A stretch of DNA of 64,000 bases, from the NCBI GenBank assembly GCA_008330645.1, contig VLTN01000098.1:1-64000 (forward strand), given 5' to 3'. Of this stretch, positions 53,833 through 63,382 are shown piece after piece. Positions within the stretch are counted from its first letter, which is position 1; every line of letters begins with the position of its first letter. The notes under the pieces are model-generated. The model was not told the origin of the DNA. It made no database searches and saw only the letters and a list, made by a program, of their open reading frames with translations. This DNA is from Cafeteria roenbergensis (Eukaryota > Sar > Bigyra > Bicosoecida > Cafeteriaceae). The position numbers were made by a program, and so were the translations under genes.

Positions 53833-54456
53833 TTCTGGAGTGCAAGCCCCTGCAACTCGCGCCGCCGCACGGCTCTGCCGGCGCCTTGCTTGACGAGGCG
53901 ATGTTGGCAGCCAAACATGTTGCCGCGTCACCGTTCACCTTTGCCACGGTCCACGGGACGCGCCAGCTCGTGCCCTATCAGCTTATCTCTGGAGTGCAGA
54001 GTGCCCACTCGCTCAGACTGTCCGGCCGCACAGCGCTGAGTGCCCGGCTGGCGGTGGTGAGCCCAGCGAAACCGCCCCCTCGCAGCGCTTGCCCACGGCT
54101 GCGACCCGGCGAGCCTGGGTGCCAAACCAAGTCAAGTGCTTGCGGCCTCATGAAGTTCGGGACAGGCAGGGGAGGGCCGAAGAGGGGTCGAGCTCGAGGA
54201 ATCGAGGGACCGCTGTTGCGTGGAGGTAAACTTGGTGACGCCAGAAGTTCTGACACGCCCGCCACCAAGGCGTCCGTGCAGCCCCACCCCTCGCCCGATT
54301 CCCACGACCGCGGCACGGGATGCGCGCGCGCCAAGTATTGCACCCAGCTGCGCCGGTGCACGTGGCTCGACTGTCGAGGCTGACGCTCCTTGCCAAGTGC
54401 CATGTGGTTTTTCCTTGTGGAGTTTTGCAGGCTCCTCCTCGCCAGGGCGCTGGACA
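53833..54456. promoter_or_regulatory. 624-bp head-to-head promoter gap (golgin-like / channel)
   Basis: Between diverging starts. A GTTTTGCAG at about 54422-54430 shortly before the channel ATG looks like a splice acceptor, so the channel may have a 5' UTR intron here. No other element was recognised. Confidence 0.4.
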
Positions 54457-57400
54457 ATGTCCAAGGCCTTTCGGCGCCGGTCGATCGCCGCTAGTCTGAC
54501 AGCACGGCCAGTGGAGCATCCTATCCGAATTCGGGTGTATGACCACAGTCCTTACGCGGTCAACACCCCTGTTGGCAAGTCGGTGCTGGTGCAAGTGTAC
54601 CCGTCGGCTCCATGGGCGGTAGCCCGAGCCCTGATCGCAACTTCCCATCGAGCGGCTGTTGAAGCGTCTGGGGGCGCGAACTCGCGCGGCCCTGGGGCTG
54701 AATTCTACTTCTCGTCAACTCGAGATGCCGTGGGTGTGCCTGACTCCACGGACAGCGTAGAGGATGACTCCGGCTCCGACGATGCCGAGCACGCCCCGGC
54801 AGACACCCTGAGCGATGCCCGGGTGTTCTTGCTTCCCGGCGGAGAGGAAATTTTGTCGACTGCAATGCTTCGCGAAGGCGATGCCGTTACCGTTCATCGA
54901 GGGCGAGTCGAACCACCAGCCGTCCACCCTGTTGGGCCAGCCGACGTGATGGGCCGCTCTGGCGCGGATCACGACGACCAGACCCCGCCAACCCTGCCGA
55001 CTGCTGCAGTATACGCAGCTCCTTCCCTTGCTCGCACACGTTCCGAGGTCCAGCCACCGAGGCGTTCGATGATCGCTTCGAAGCCGTCAATCGGGAGGAT
55101 GTCCTCAACTGCAAGTGCTGCTGGCCAGCCTGGCGGAAGGCGGCGGCGAAGGTCGATTCCCTCCGCGTCCAGCTCAAGAATGACGGACTCTGCAGCCGAT
55201 GACATTGGAGCCGTCGATGCAGCTGTGCAAGAGCTTGTCAACTTCGGAGGAGAGGAGGCTGCCTCCGAGGAGCACATGCGAGACGCCCCAAGGAAGCGCT
55301 TTCAACGTGCAGTTCAGCGCGTCATCTTCGTGAATCGCTTCAGAGCGGCTTCCGACCGGCCCAAGAAGCACGCGACCGGCGACCTCGGGCTTGCTGTTGC
55401 CACGGGACTGGGGCAAGGGCGAGCGGGGTCTGTCAACGCCTCTGTCGCTGGACGCGGGCGAAGCAACAAGCGCTCCACTGCGGGGAAGTCTGTGGACGCC
55501 TACATCAAGGGACTGGTTGACCTCTACGAGTACGCACAGACCCGCATTGTCGACGACCGCATCAACATGGAGAAGCTTCCGTGGCACGTTGTGAACCCTG
55601 ATGGCCCACTCAAGACCACCTGGGACATCATGACCCTGGTACTCGTCGTCTACTTTGCGTTCATGGTCCCGTTTCGGATCGGTTTCGATACTGAGCTGGC
55701 GCCCGGAGAGCAGACTTTCGACACAATCGCAGACGTGATCTTCATCATTGACGTTTTGCTCTCGTTCCGGACCGCGTTCAAGCAAGACGGCATCTGGGTC
55801 TTCACGACGAAGCGCATGGCGGAGCGGTACCTGACCACCTGGTTTCTTATTGATATTCTCGCCTCTTTCCCGATCGGATGGTTTGTTTCAGGAGCAGAGA
55901 CGAAGGTGAACAAGCTGTTCCGCATGCTTCGGCTTTTCAAGCTTTTCCGGATTCTCCGCCTCTTGAAGCTGTTTCCTCGAGTCATGGCCATCATAGAGCA
56001 GGCAGTCAAGTTCAACCCGGCCCTGCTTCGCTTCGTCAGGAGCTTTGTGGTTCTGTTCATCATTTGGCACAACATGGGCTGCATCTACTACTTTGTCGCT
56101 CGTGAAGAGTATGGGGGCATCAGGACCTGCTTGCCGGAGACGGAAGCCGAGCCAGGAGACCCAGTTGGCACTGGCGTGTGCTACGTCAACCACTGTGTTT
56201 GCAAAGACGGCGGGGACGCGGACGACTTTCAAGTCTTGGCAGAGACGACCCCTGGCTGGTATGATCCTCGCGATCCCGACATTTGGGTGCCCCACTTCAC
56301 AATCGCCAATGCTCCGGTGCAGACCCAGTACTGGCTTTCTCTGTTTTGGGCAGTGCAGGTCACAACGGGCATCGGCAACGACATCAAGCCCAAGAGCGAC
56401 ACCGAAGTGATGTTCACCACTTTCATGGCGGTGCTGGGGCTCGTGGTATACGCCGTGATCATTGGGAGCGCTTCTAGCGCTCTCCAGAACATGGATGCCG
56501 ACGCCTCGATGAGGCGCGAAGTGCTCGAGAGCGCCAGCAACTTTATGCAGGCGCGAAAAGTTCCCCTCTTCTTCCAAAAGATCATAAAAGACTACTACGA
56601 GCACATGTGGCAGAGTCCCCGGGACGCCGACGAGGTTTTCGCCGACTTGCCTCCAACCCTGCGCGCTCGGCTGTCGATTGTGATCAATCGGGACCTCGTT
56701 GACCGCATCCCACTACTGCAGCTGATCCCGGCTGACGTCTACATCCGCACGGTTCATCGCCTCGAGCGTGCCACGTTTTTGCCCGGTGAGTACGTCGTCA
56801 AGCAAGGCCAGGCTGGCGACTCCATTTTGCTGATCGACCGTGGCAGAGTCGATGCCGTCCTGCCCAACGGCCGGACGGTGTTCCTCACCCTCTACCCTGG
56901 CGACTTTTTTGGCGAGTCTTCGCTGCTTTACGACACGCTCCGCGACGCGTCTTTCCGCGCTGTGGACTACCTCGACTTATTCATCATGGACAGGCTCACG
57001 TTTGACGAGCTGTGCGTATCCGCGCCGGGGTTCATGACAGAAGTCCGTCGCGTTGATGCAGAGCGTCAGTCTGCCAGGTTGCGGATTGAGTTCGAGCAGA
57101 GCTTGGGCGTACAAGCTGGCCCAGACGAAGCACGCGGTGAGGCAGCGGAGCCCAGGCCACGGAACTGGGCCCAAGCAGGAGGGCAATTCTGGACGCTCGA
57201 GTCTAAAACGAAGCAGCGGTCGCCCGCCATGGTCGCATGGAGATGGTGCGGCAGGCTGTGCTGCCGCTGCTGCGCAGCAGAGCACAAGCCCAAGGTGGCC
57301 CCGGGCTCGAGCACCGCGTCTAAGCTGGAGTTTGCCGCAAAGGCCCTCGCTGCAGGTAGGCAGCACCGTGGCCCCGGGGGCAGTACTCTGGGGCCCTCCC

Positions 57401-58248
57401 GCTACGAAGATGCCCAGGGAGTGACGGAGTCAAGGCGCTCGGGGCACCGAACCCCTAGGTCCACCAAGAGCGGAAGGCGCTTGCACTCAGGCCGCAAGGA
57501 GGACGCGCGGGCAGTGCCGGGCGCAGCCGCTTTAGAGGCGGATTCGAAGGTCGCCATTTCCGAGGGACTGCCACAACCAGCCCCGGGCCAGCCCCCAACG
57601 CCAGAGGTCAGGTCGAGCGAAGGCCGCGTTGCTGGTCCAGCCGACTACCGAGCAGCTCGCACCCGCCCTGCCCTTCGGCAGCAGTCGGGGGCAGGGTCTC
57701 GAAGCCACAGTAGCACGAGGTCGGTCGGGTTTCGAGTGGATGACGATGCGCCGCAGGCGCCCGCGGACGTTGAGGCGGCAGCTCGCGGAACGCAGCCACC
57801 ACGCAGGGCGGCACAGCTTGCACCCACGAAACCAGCTACAGAGAGCGGGATACTCCCAACGGAAGGCGGCATCGCTTCAAGTAGCCCGCAGTCAGTTGAT
57901 GCTGCAGCAAGGCGTCAGAGCGCCGTGAATCCAGCAGAGCTTCAAAAGGCGGACACCCTTCTGAACGAGGCCAAGCAGCTCGGGTGGGAGGACAGGGGCC
58001 CTTCGCGCCGCGTAAGCGCGGCACGCTCAGCCAAAGAGCTTCGAGGCGACGACACAAGCGGTGAAGTTGCAGATTTATTCCTCCGCGCGCTCCGCCGACA
58101 GGCAAAGCCGTCCCGGAGCACCGCTGATGCTGTGCCGAAGGGCAACAGCCCGGCCACCGTTCCGGCAGCCGAAAAGGCTTCACCAGGAGGGTCGCGGTCT
58201 GGGCGGTCGCCTGCCACTGCTGCCAGTGTCCGTCCAGATTCTTCTTGA
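54457..58248 (+). CDS. CNG/HCN-type channel with cyclic-nucleotide-binding domain
   Basis: 1263 aa, no introns in the coding part. Residues about 20-150 hold a DCX/ubiquitin-like segment (IRIRVYDHSPYAVNTPVGKS and ARVFLLPGGEEILSTAMLREG with DAVTVHRG). The channel core begins near 376 (HVVNPDGPLKTTWDIMTLVL) and has six transmembrane helices; S4 is LFRMLRLFKLFRILRLLKLF, with a basic residue at about every third position. The pore helix and filter read FWAVQVTTGIGND, with T636-T637-G638-I639-G640. The C-linker (ALQNMDADASMRREVLESAS...) and cNMP domain (about 765-885) follow, with phosphate-cassette-like FFGESSLLYDTLRDASFRA keeping the key Glu and Arg. The last 350 residues are disordered and basic. 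It probably conducts K+ and/or Na+ under voltage or cyclic-nucleotide control. FAAL follows 231 bp downstream. Confidence 0.85.
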   Translation: MSKAFRRRSIAASLTARPVEHPIRIRVYDHSPYAVNTPVGKSVLVQVYPSAPWAVARALIATSHRAAVEASGGANSRGPGAEFYFSSTRDAVGVPDSTDSVEDDSGSDDAEHAPADTLSDARVFLLPGGEEILSTAMLREGDAVTVHRGRVEPPAVHPVGPADVMGRSGADHDDQTPPTLPTAAVYAAPSLARTRSEVQPPRRSMIASKPSIGRMSSTASAAGQPGGRRRRRSIPSASSSRMTDSAADDIGAVDAAVQELVNFGGEEAASEEHMRDAPRKRFQRAVQRVIFVNRFRAASDRPKKHATGDLGLAVATGLGQGRAGSVNASVAGRGRSNKRSTAGKSVDAYIKGLVDLYEYAQTRIVDDRINMEKLPWHVVNPDGPLKTTWDIMTLVLVVYFAFMVPFRIGFDTELAPGEQTFDTIADVIFIIDVLLSFRTAFKQDGIWVFTTKRMAERYLTTWFLIDILASFPIGWFVSGAETKVNKLFRMLRLFKLFRILRLLKLFPRVMAIIEQAVKFNPALLRFVRSFVVLFIIWHNMGCIYYFVAREEYGGIRTCLPETEAEPGDPVGTGVCYVNHCVCKDGGDADDFQVLAETTPGWYDPRDPDIWVPHFTIANAPVQTQYWLSLFWAVQVTTGIGNDIKPKSDTEVMFTTFMAVLGLVVYAVIIGSASSALQNMDADASMRREVLESASNFMQARKVPLFFQKIIKDYYEHMWQSPRDADEVFADLPPTLRARLSIVINRDLVDRIPLLQLIPADVYIRTVHRLERATFLPGEYVVKQGQAGDSILLIDRGRVDAVLPNGRTVFLTLYPGDFFGESSLLYDTLRDASFRAVDYLDLFIMDRLTFDELCVSAPGFMTEVRRVDAERQSARLRIEFEQSLGVQAGPDEARGEAAEPRPRNWAQAGGQFWTLESKTKQRSPAMVAWRWCGRLCCRCCAAEHKPKVAPGSSTASKLEFAAKALAAGRQHRGPGGSTLGPSRYEDAQGVTESRRSGHRTPRSTKSGRRLHSGRKEDARAVPGAAALEADSKVAISEGLPQPAPGQPPTPEVRSSEGRVAGPADYRAARTRPALRQQSGAGSRSHSSTRSVGFRVDDDAPQAPADVEAAARGTQPPRRAAQLAPTKPATESGILPTEGGIASSSPQSVDAAARRQSAVNPAELQKADTLLNEAKQLGWEDRGPSRRVSAARSAKELRGDDTSGEVADLFLRALRRQAKPSRSTADAVPKGNSPATVPAAEKASPGGSRSGRSPATAASVRPDSS

Positions 58249-58479
58249 CATCCGTGTGCCTCACGTCGCCACCAACCCCAAGAGGAGTCAATGCAGCGCG
58301 CCACCGGCGCCAGAAACGTTTGCCAGAGCCACCAACACACGCTGCTGGGGCACTCGCATCCCCGTCACATCGAGGCGCACACCGGCTCGTGAGCATCTGC
58401 CGTCGCTTGTGATGCACGGGGCGAGGCAGAGCTGTTCCACAGCAACCTCTGCGGCAGGCTCAGGCACTCGACGCGAAGC

Positions 58480-61400
58480 ATGGCCGCGTCCAGCATTGAC
58501 GCCCAGGCTGCAGACGCTCCAGACACATTGATTGCGCGGGTGTTGCGATGGGCTGCGGAGCACCCCCACAAGGTGCGTTCTGGCAAGCAGACACGGCGAG
58601 CGGGACCGGCGCGAGTTCCGCGGCTTGATTTCGAGCTCTCTCCGCTGTGCCCCATCCCCGCTGATGGCCACGAACGCAGGTTGCCCACCGCTTCCTCGGC
58701 TCCGATGGCAAGACGGTGGCCTCGAATACCTACGGGGTGAGCGCCGCAGCTGCTGGCCTGAGGCTGAAAACTTGTTGTGTCCAGCCAGGCAGGTTACCGA
58801 CTGCCCGTCCCGTTCTCATGTTGTGCTTGGCGAGACAAACCACGCAGGAGCTCGAGGCCAAGAGTCGTGTGCTCGCAGCGGAACTCCTCAGCGGGTCTAG
58901 CCGGCCTTCAGGTTGCCCCGTGCTGGAGCCTGGCCAGCGAGTGCTTCTCGTGTTTTTGCCGTCCCTGGAGTTCATCGTGGCTTTCCTGGCCTGCCTTCGA
59001 GCCGGCATCGTTGCAGTTCCCGTGTACCCGCCAAACCCGAGGGGCCTTGCTCACCACCTGAGGGCGTTCGCATCGATCGCGGACACTTGCGGGGCAACCG
59101 CAGTTCTCACCCACCGAGATTTCAGCTCTGCGCGACGCCTCGGGGCCATGGCAGCTGCAGGTGCTCGGGCCCTGGCAGCCGTGATGGGAGGCAGTGCCGG
59201 CGGCAAGTCTGAGTGGCCAGACCTTCCCTGGTGGGATGTAACTTCTGTGATGTCGGCCGCTGGGCACAAAGGGCACGAAGTTGCCGCCCCGGCTGGCTTC
59301 CTGAGCCCTACTCCGCGGCTCATGGCGGACCCTGCGTTCCTGCAGTTCACCAGCGGGTCCACATCGGAACCGAAAGGAGTGGTGATTTCGCACCGTTCGA
59401 TGACGCACAACCTGCGCACAATTGTGCACGCGCTGCGCGCCGGGCAGGACACAAGGGTGGTTTCGTGGCTGCCCCAGTACCACGACATGGGCCTCATTGG
59501 CTCTCACTGCGGACTTCTATTCTGTGGCGGCACAGGGACCTACTTCTCGCCCATCGCCTTCGTTCAGAATCCTGCCATGCTGCTGAGCATCATGGAGGCG
59601 TCTGGAGCCAGCCACGTGCAGATGCCAAACTTTGGATACGCCCTCACAGCCCGCAAGACAAGCTCGTGCCCCGTGGCAGGCTCGTCGGGTGGGGAAGCCG
59701 GGGTGGCGGGCTTGGCTCCAGTTGCCCACCTCTTCAATGCTGCGGAGCCTGTGACGTCAGCCGCATGCGATGCGTTTGTGCGGGTTGCTACCATGCGAGG
59801 CATGCGAGCCGCTGCCATGAGCCCGGGGTACGGCCTTGCCGAGTCGACGGTCTACGTAAGCGACGGTGGGCGGCTCCGGCTGCGGCTCGACCGTGCCAAA
59901 CTATCCAGCGAGGGAGTCGTTGAGGTGGTGGCCTGGGCAGACGGAGGGCCGCGGTGTACCCGGCCGAGTCACTGCCGCACCGCACGCACGTCGTCCGCGG
60001 GCGGCAGCGAAGTCAAATCCGCGGCGGCTTGTGCCGCCTCTGGTGCTGCGGCCGCCTCTGGCGCTGCGGATGGCTCTGGCGCTGCGGCCGCGTCTGGTGC
60101 TGCGGATGGCTCTGGTGCTGCGGATGGCTCTGGTGCTGTCCCAGGCGCTGGAGTGCCTGACGGGAGCGAGTCAGGTCTTTGGCGTTGGAACAGCGTGAGA
60201 GGCGATATCACTGGCCGACTCGTGGCGGAGCGCGTGGAGCCAGACGGGCGCTGGCACTGGAGCGTCGAGGGAGTGTTCGGGCCAGGGGGCGCTGCCCTCG
60301 CTGCCGAGGAGCCGCAGACCGGAGCCTTGGCGCCGAAATGCCCGCCTTGGTTGCTGGAGGTGTGCGGGCTGGGCGCCCCCCCAGGGGTACAGCCTGGGCT
60401 GCCCATCGCCGGCGAAGCACTTGAATGCGATGCTGACGGATCCAGCGCCGAGTCGCGCGACCTTCACCCGTGGGAGCTGGCCGGGGGATGCATTGCCGTA
60501 GTCGGAGCAGGCATGTCAGCCGTGGGGTGCTTGGGGCCGGAGGCCCTTCTGCCCAGCTGTCTCCGAGAGCGGCTTGGCGGCGATGGGATTGTGCCGATGC
60601 AGGCTTGGCCGCCACAGCAGGGCGAGGTGTGGCTGCGAGGGGCATCGTCAAGCGACGGCTACTGGGGCAACCCTGAGGCAACGGCTGGCGCGTTTGGCAA
60701 ACGGATTGCTGGTGTATGGGCGGAAGGCCAAGGGGGCGCAGGGAGCGACGGCGTGCTGGGAGGCGCAGTGACTTCGAGCAGTGCCGAAGGAGGGACTCGG
60801 GACGGTGATGCTGCAGCCGCCGAGCCAGCAGCGGGCTCGGAGGCGGCCGAAGCCGAGGAGCGCGGCTGGCCAATGCACGCCAGCGGGCGTCCGCTCGCGC
60901 CCCACACCACCCCGCGAGCCGATCGGACGCCGGGGAAGCCTTGGCTGTCGACGGGGGACTTGGGTTTCGTGTGGGGGGGCGAGCTCTTCCTGACTGGACG
61001 GCTCAAGGACCTCGTCATCGTGGGCGGGCGCAACCACTACCCCAGCGACCTGGAGGCGACCGCCGAGTCCCTAGGCCGCAGCCAGTCGCGCGCAGTGGGA
61101 ATTCTGAGGCCAGGGTGCACTGCTGCCTTCTCGGTGCCAGCCAGCGTGGCTGACGCCGCGGCAGCGCAGCTTGGCTTGCTTTCGGCGCGGGGGAGCACGG
61201 CTGGAGCTACAGCGGGCGCGGCAGGGCCTGGGCCAGCCAGCTCGGCCGAAGCCGGAGATGAAGCCGACGACGAGGTGCTTGTCCTCGTCGGCGAGCCGCG
61301 GCCAGACCCAGCCACCTCTCGCCTGCCCAAGAAGCAGGTGCTGACCGCAGTTGCGCAGCAGCTGGCCGCGACCGTTGCTGGCACCCACGGCGTGACCCCG

Positions 61401-62075
61401 CGCCTGGTCTTGCTATTCCAGCAACACACGGTTCGGAAGACGAGCTCTGGCAAAGTTGCCCGCCTCTGGAACGCGCGTGCCCTGCGCCAGCTAGCGAGCC
61501 GGGAGGAGGACGGCCCATGGGGAACTGGTGCGCCTGTCGTGGCTGGTGTCGTGCTCCAAAACCACCTGCACTCGGCTGGTGGAGCTGCCGAGGCGCTGGC
61601 TACTCGGGACACTGCTGCTGCTGCCGACGACGAGGCGGTGGCCCGCCGCCGTGAGCTTTCTGATGGCGAGCTTGTTGCCGCCCTCAAGGCTGAGCTTGCA
61701 GCTTACGGCGGGGTGACCTCCCCGAGTGCCATCCCCGAAGGCGTTGCAATTGGCGAGCTGGGGCTTTCGAGCCTGGCCGTCGCGCAGTGGACGGGCTCTT
61801 GTCGCACCCAGTTTGGACTGGTCGGCATCTCAGACGAAGCCGTCTGGGCCCACGGGTTCACACTTGCATGGATTCGAGAGAACGCACAGGCCCTACGACG
61901 CGGGGAGCCCTTGGAGCCGCCCGGGGAGGCGGAGCCCTCGCAGAGCAGTTCCTCTGGCGAGGCAGGCGCAGGGGCAGCCGGAGCTTCGAAGGGCCCGCCA
62001 CGGACCCCACTGCCAGGAGTTCATCAGGCGTCTTGGTGTGAAGCCAACTTTCCTTGCTGCCCGTGCTGCCATTGA
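58480..62075 (+). CDS. Fatty acyl-AMP ligase fused to a carrier domain
   Basis: Three exons: 58480-58572, 58680-58736 and 58848-62075; 1125 aa. FAALs activate fatty acids as acyl-AMP and pass them to a phosphopantetheine arm rather than to CoA, feeding polyketide or lipopeptide synthesis. Spliced, the N-terminus reads LIARVLRWAAEHPHKVAHRF...ASNTYGELEAKSRVLAAELL, the usual start. A3 is FLQFTSGSTSEPKGVVISH, A5 MSPGYGLAESTVYVSDG, A7 STGDLGFVWGGELFLTGRLKD and A10 VRKTSSGKVAR with the catalytic Lys. A carrier (ACP) domain near 1020-1090 has IGELGLSSLAVAQ, with Ser as the 4'-phosphopantetheine site. An Ala/Ser/Gly repeat (60022-60145) interrupts the body. The last 20 residues, Cys-rich, look odd. 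Bacterial-style function suggests possible transfer, although the introns show it is domesticated. Confidence 0.85.
60022..60145 (+). repeat. In-frame Ala/Ser/Gly/Asp repeat in FAAL
   Basis: Imperfect tandem copies of a GCTGCGGATGGCTCTGG-like unit encode ASGAA and ADGSG alternations in the middle of the ligase. It probably forms a flexible loop inserted between A-domain strands. Confidence 0.85.
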
Positions 62076-62404
62076 CAATGGCGTGCTTGGCATTCCAATC
62101 TAGCGGCAACAGTGCGAGTTGAGCCTGCAGAGCCGAATCGCCCGCAACAACTCAAAACTGGGCCCTCGCGTCGCGCCCACTCGCTGCGCGGCGCCGAAGG
62201 CGACTGCGTCGGTGCCCCGAGCCACAACAGGAATCGGCCCTTGGCCATCTGTGCTAGCCCCCCGCGCCTTTTCCCCGCGGCCATCGGTGCCAGGCGCACG
62301 CGTCCGCAGAGCAGCGGCTGCACGCTCGTGGGACGCAGAAGGATCAAGCTGCCCCGAAAACCCGCTGCTCTTGCCCAGCCGCGACCGCGCAGCTGGCCTC
62401 GGCC
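62076..62404. other. 329-bp gap between FAAL and FAM13-motif gene
   Basis: Both neighbours are on the plus strand. The gap should hold the FAAL 3' UTR and the next promoter. No gene or repeat was recognised. Confidence 0.5.
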
Positions 62405-63382
62405 ATGGCATTCGAAGGTCCAATTGACGATCTTGTGCGCGCGTGCGTAGGCGGGCTCTTTGGGCCTCCTGGCCAGTCGAGCCCTCGGACGCCGAGATTC
62501 AGCTCCGACACGGTGTTCTCCCCTGTCGGGGGAGAGCATGCCTGGACCGTGCGCTGCCAGCCCGCCAAGGGCCGAGTCATCCCGCCCTCTGGTGACGGGA
62601 CAGACGGAGAGGCGGACGGCTCGGACGGCAACCTGAGCGACGATGACAATTCCGGTGCTGCGGCCGAGTCGCGAACAGCCGGACCGCCTGCGCCCCGCCA
62701 GGTCGACACCGACGATAACTTTGGATTGACCGTGTCCCCGGCAAATGCCAGCATTCCTGTTCGCGACGGGCCCGGCCATGCGTCAGTTCCTCTGCAGTCG
62801 TCAGAGCCCCCTCGCCGCGACCCTCGGCCGGGACTTTCGATGTCCTTGGCGCACGAGACGCCACTCTCCGTGGCCGAAGTCCACGATTCTGCGCGCCAAG
62901 TCAAGGCCGAAGGGCTGCTGGGCGCGCTAAGAGCTGAGAAGAGCAGGTTGAAGCGGCACCTGCGAGCTCTCGATGACGAGTTCGAGAGCACCCACGGCCG
63001 CCGCCCGACCCGAAGCGAGAAGGAGCACCTCCGCCCCCAGTACGAGAGGTACCGCAGCCTTAAGCGCAGGATTGCTCAGTGCGCAGCTGGGGACTCTGCA
63101 CCGAGCGAAGGCAGTGCTGCTGCGGCCGAGGCGATGGAGCCGGGAACACACGCTCGCGGCTCAGGAGACGCAGCGGATTCGCCCGAAAAGAACTTGGCAA
63201 CTCTGCGAGCGCAAAAGCGCCAGCTGCAAATTAAGCTGAGGCACTTTGAGGAGGACTTCAGACGAAGCCATGGCCGGGCTGTGCAGTTCCACAGGGACAT
63301 TCGGCCCGTGGAGCACGACTACCGCAGGTACAAGGACCTGAAGCGGTCGATCGCCAAGCTGGAGGCTGCTGCCAAGGAATGA
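62405..63382 (+). CDS. Protein with two FAM13-type tail motifs
   Basis: 325 aa, intronless. The N-terminal half is acidic and disordered. The C-terminal half contains two copies of a helix-loop-helix motif: EKSRLKRHLRALDDEFESTH+GRRPTRSEKEHLRPQYERYR (about 179-220) and QKRQLQIKLRHFEEDFRRSH+GRAVQFHRDIRPVEHDYRRY (about 268-310). The pattern L..L..FE..F...HGR....E...(P)xYxRYRxLK is the one repeated at the C-terminus of metazoan FAM13A/B/C, which also resembles occludin/ELL-type helices. FAM13A has a RhoGAP domain as well; none is present here. Role unknown; a protein-protein or small GTPase-linked module is possible. Confidence 0.65.
   Translation: MAFEGPIDDLVRACVGGLFGPPGQSSPRTPRFSSDTVFSPVGGEHAWTVRCQPAKGRVIPPSGDGTDGEADGSDGNLSDDDNSGAAAESRTAGPPAPRQVDTDDNFGLTVSPANASIPVRDGPGHASVPLQSSEPPRRDPRPGLSMSLAHETPLSVAEVHDSARQVKAEGLLGALRAEKSRLKRHLRALDDEFESTHGRRPTRSEKEHLRPQYERYRSLKRRIAQCAAGDSAPSEGSAAAAEAMEPGTHARGSGDAADSPEKNLATLRAQKRQLQIKLRHFEEDFRRSHGRAVQFHRDIRPVEHDYRRYKDLKRSIAKLEAAAKE

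Noticed and set aside
54132-54456. Longer N-terminus of the channel from an upstream ATG at 54220
   Set aside because: The extra 79 residues are Pro/Arg-rich and include a probable splice acceptor, so the ATG at 54457 is preferred.
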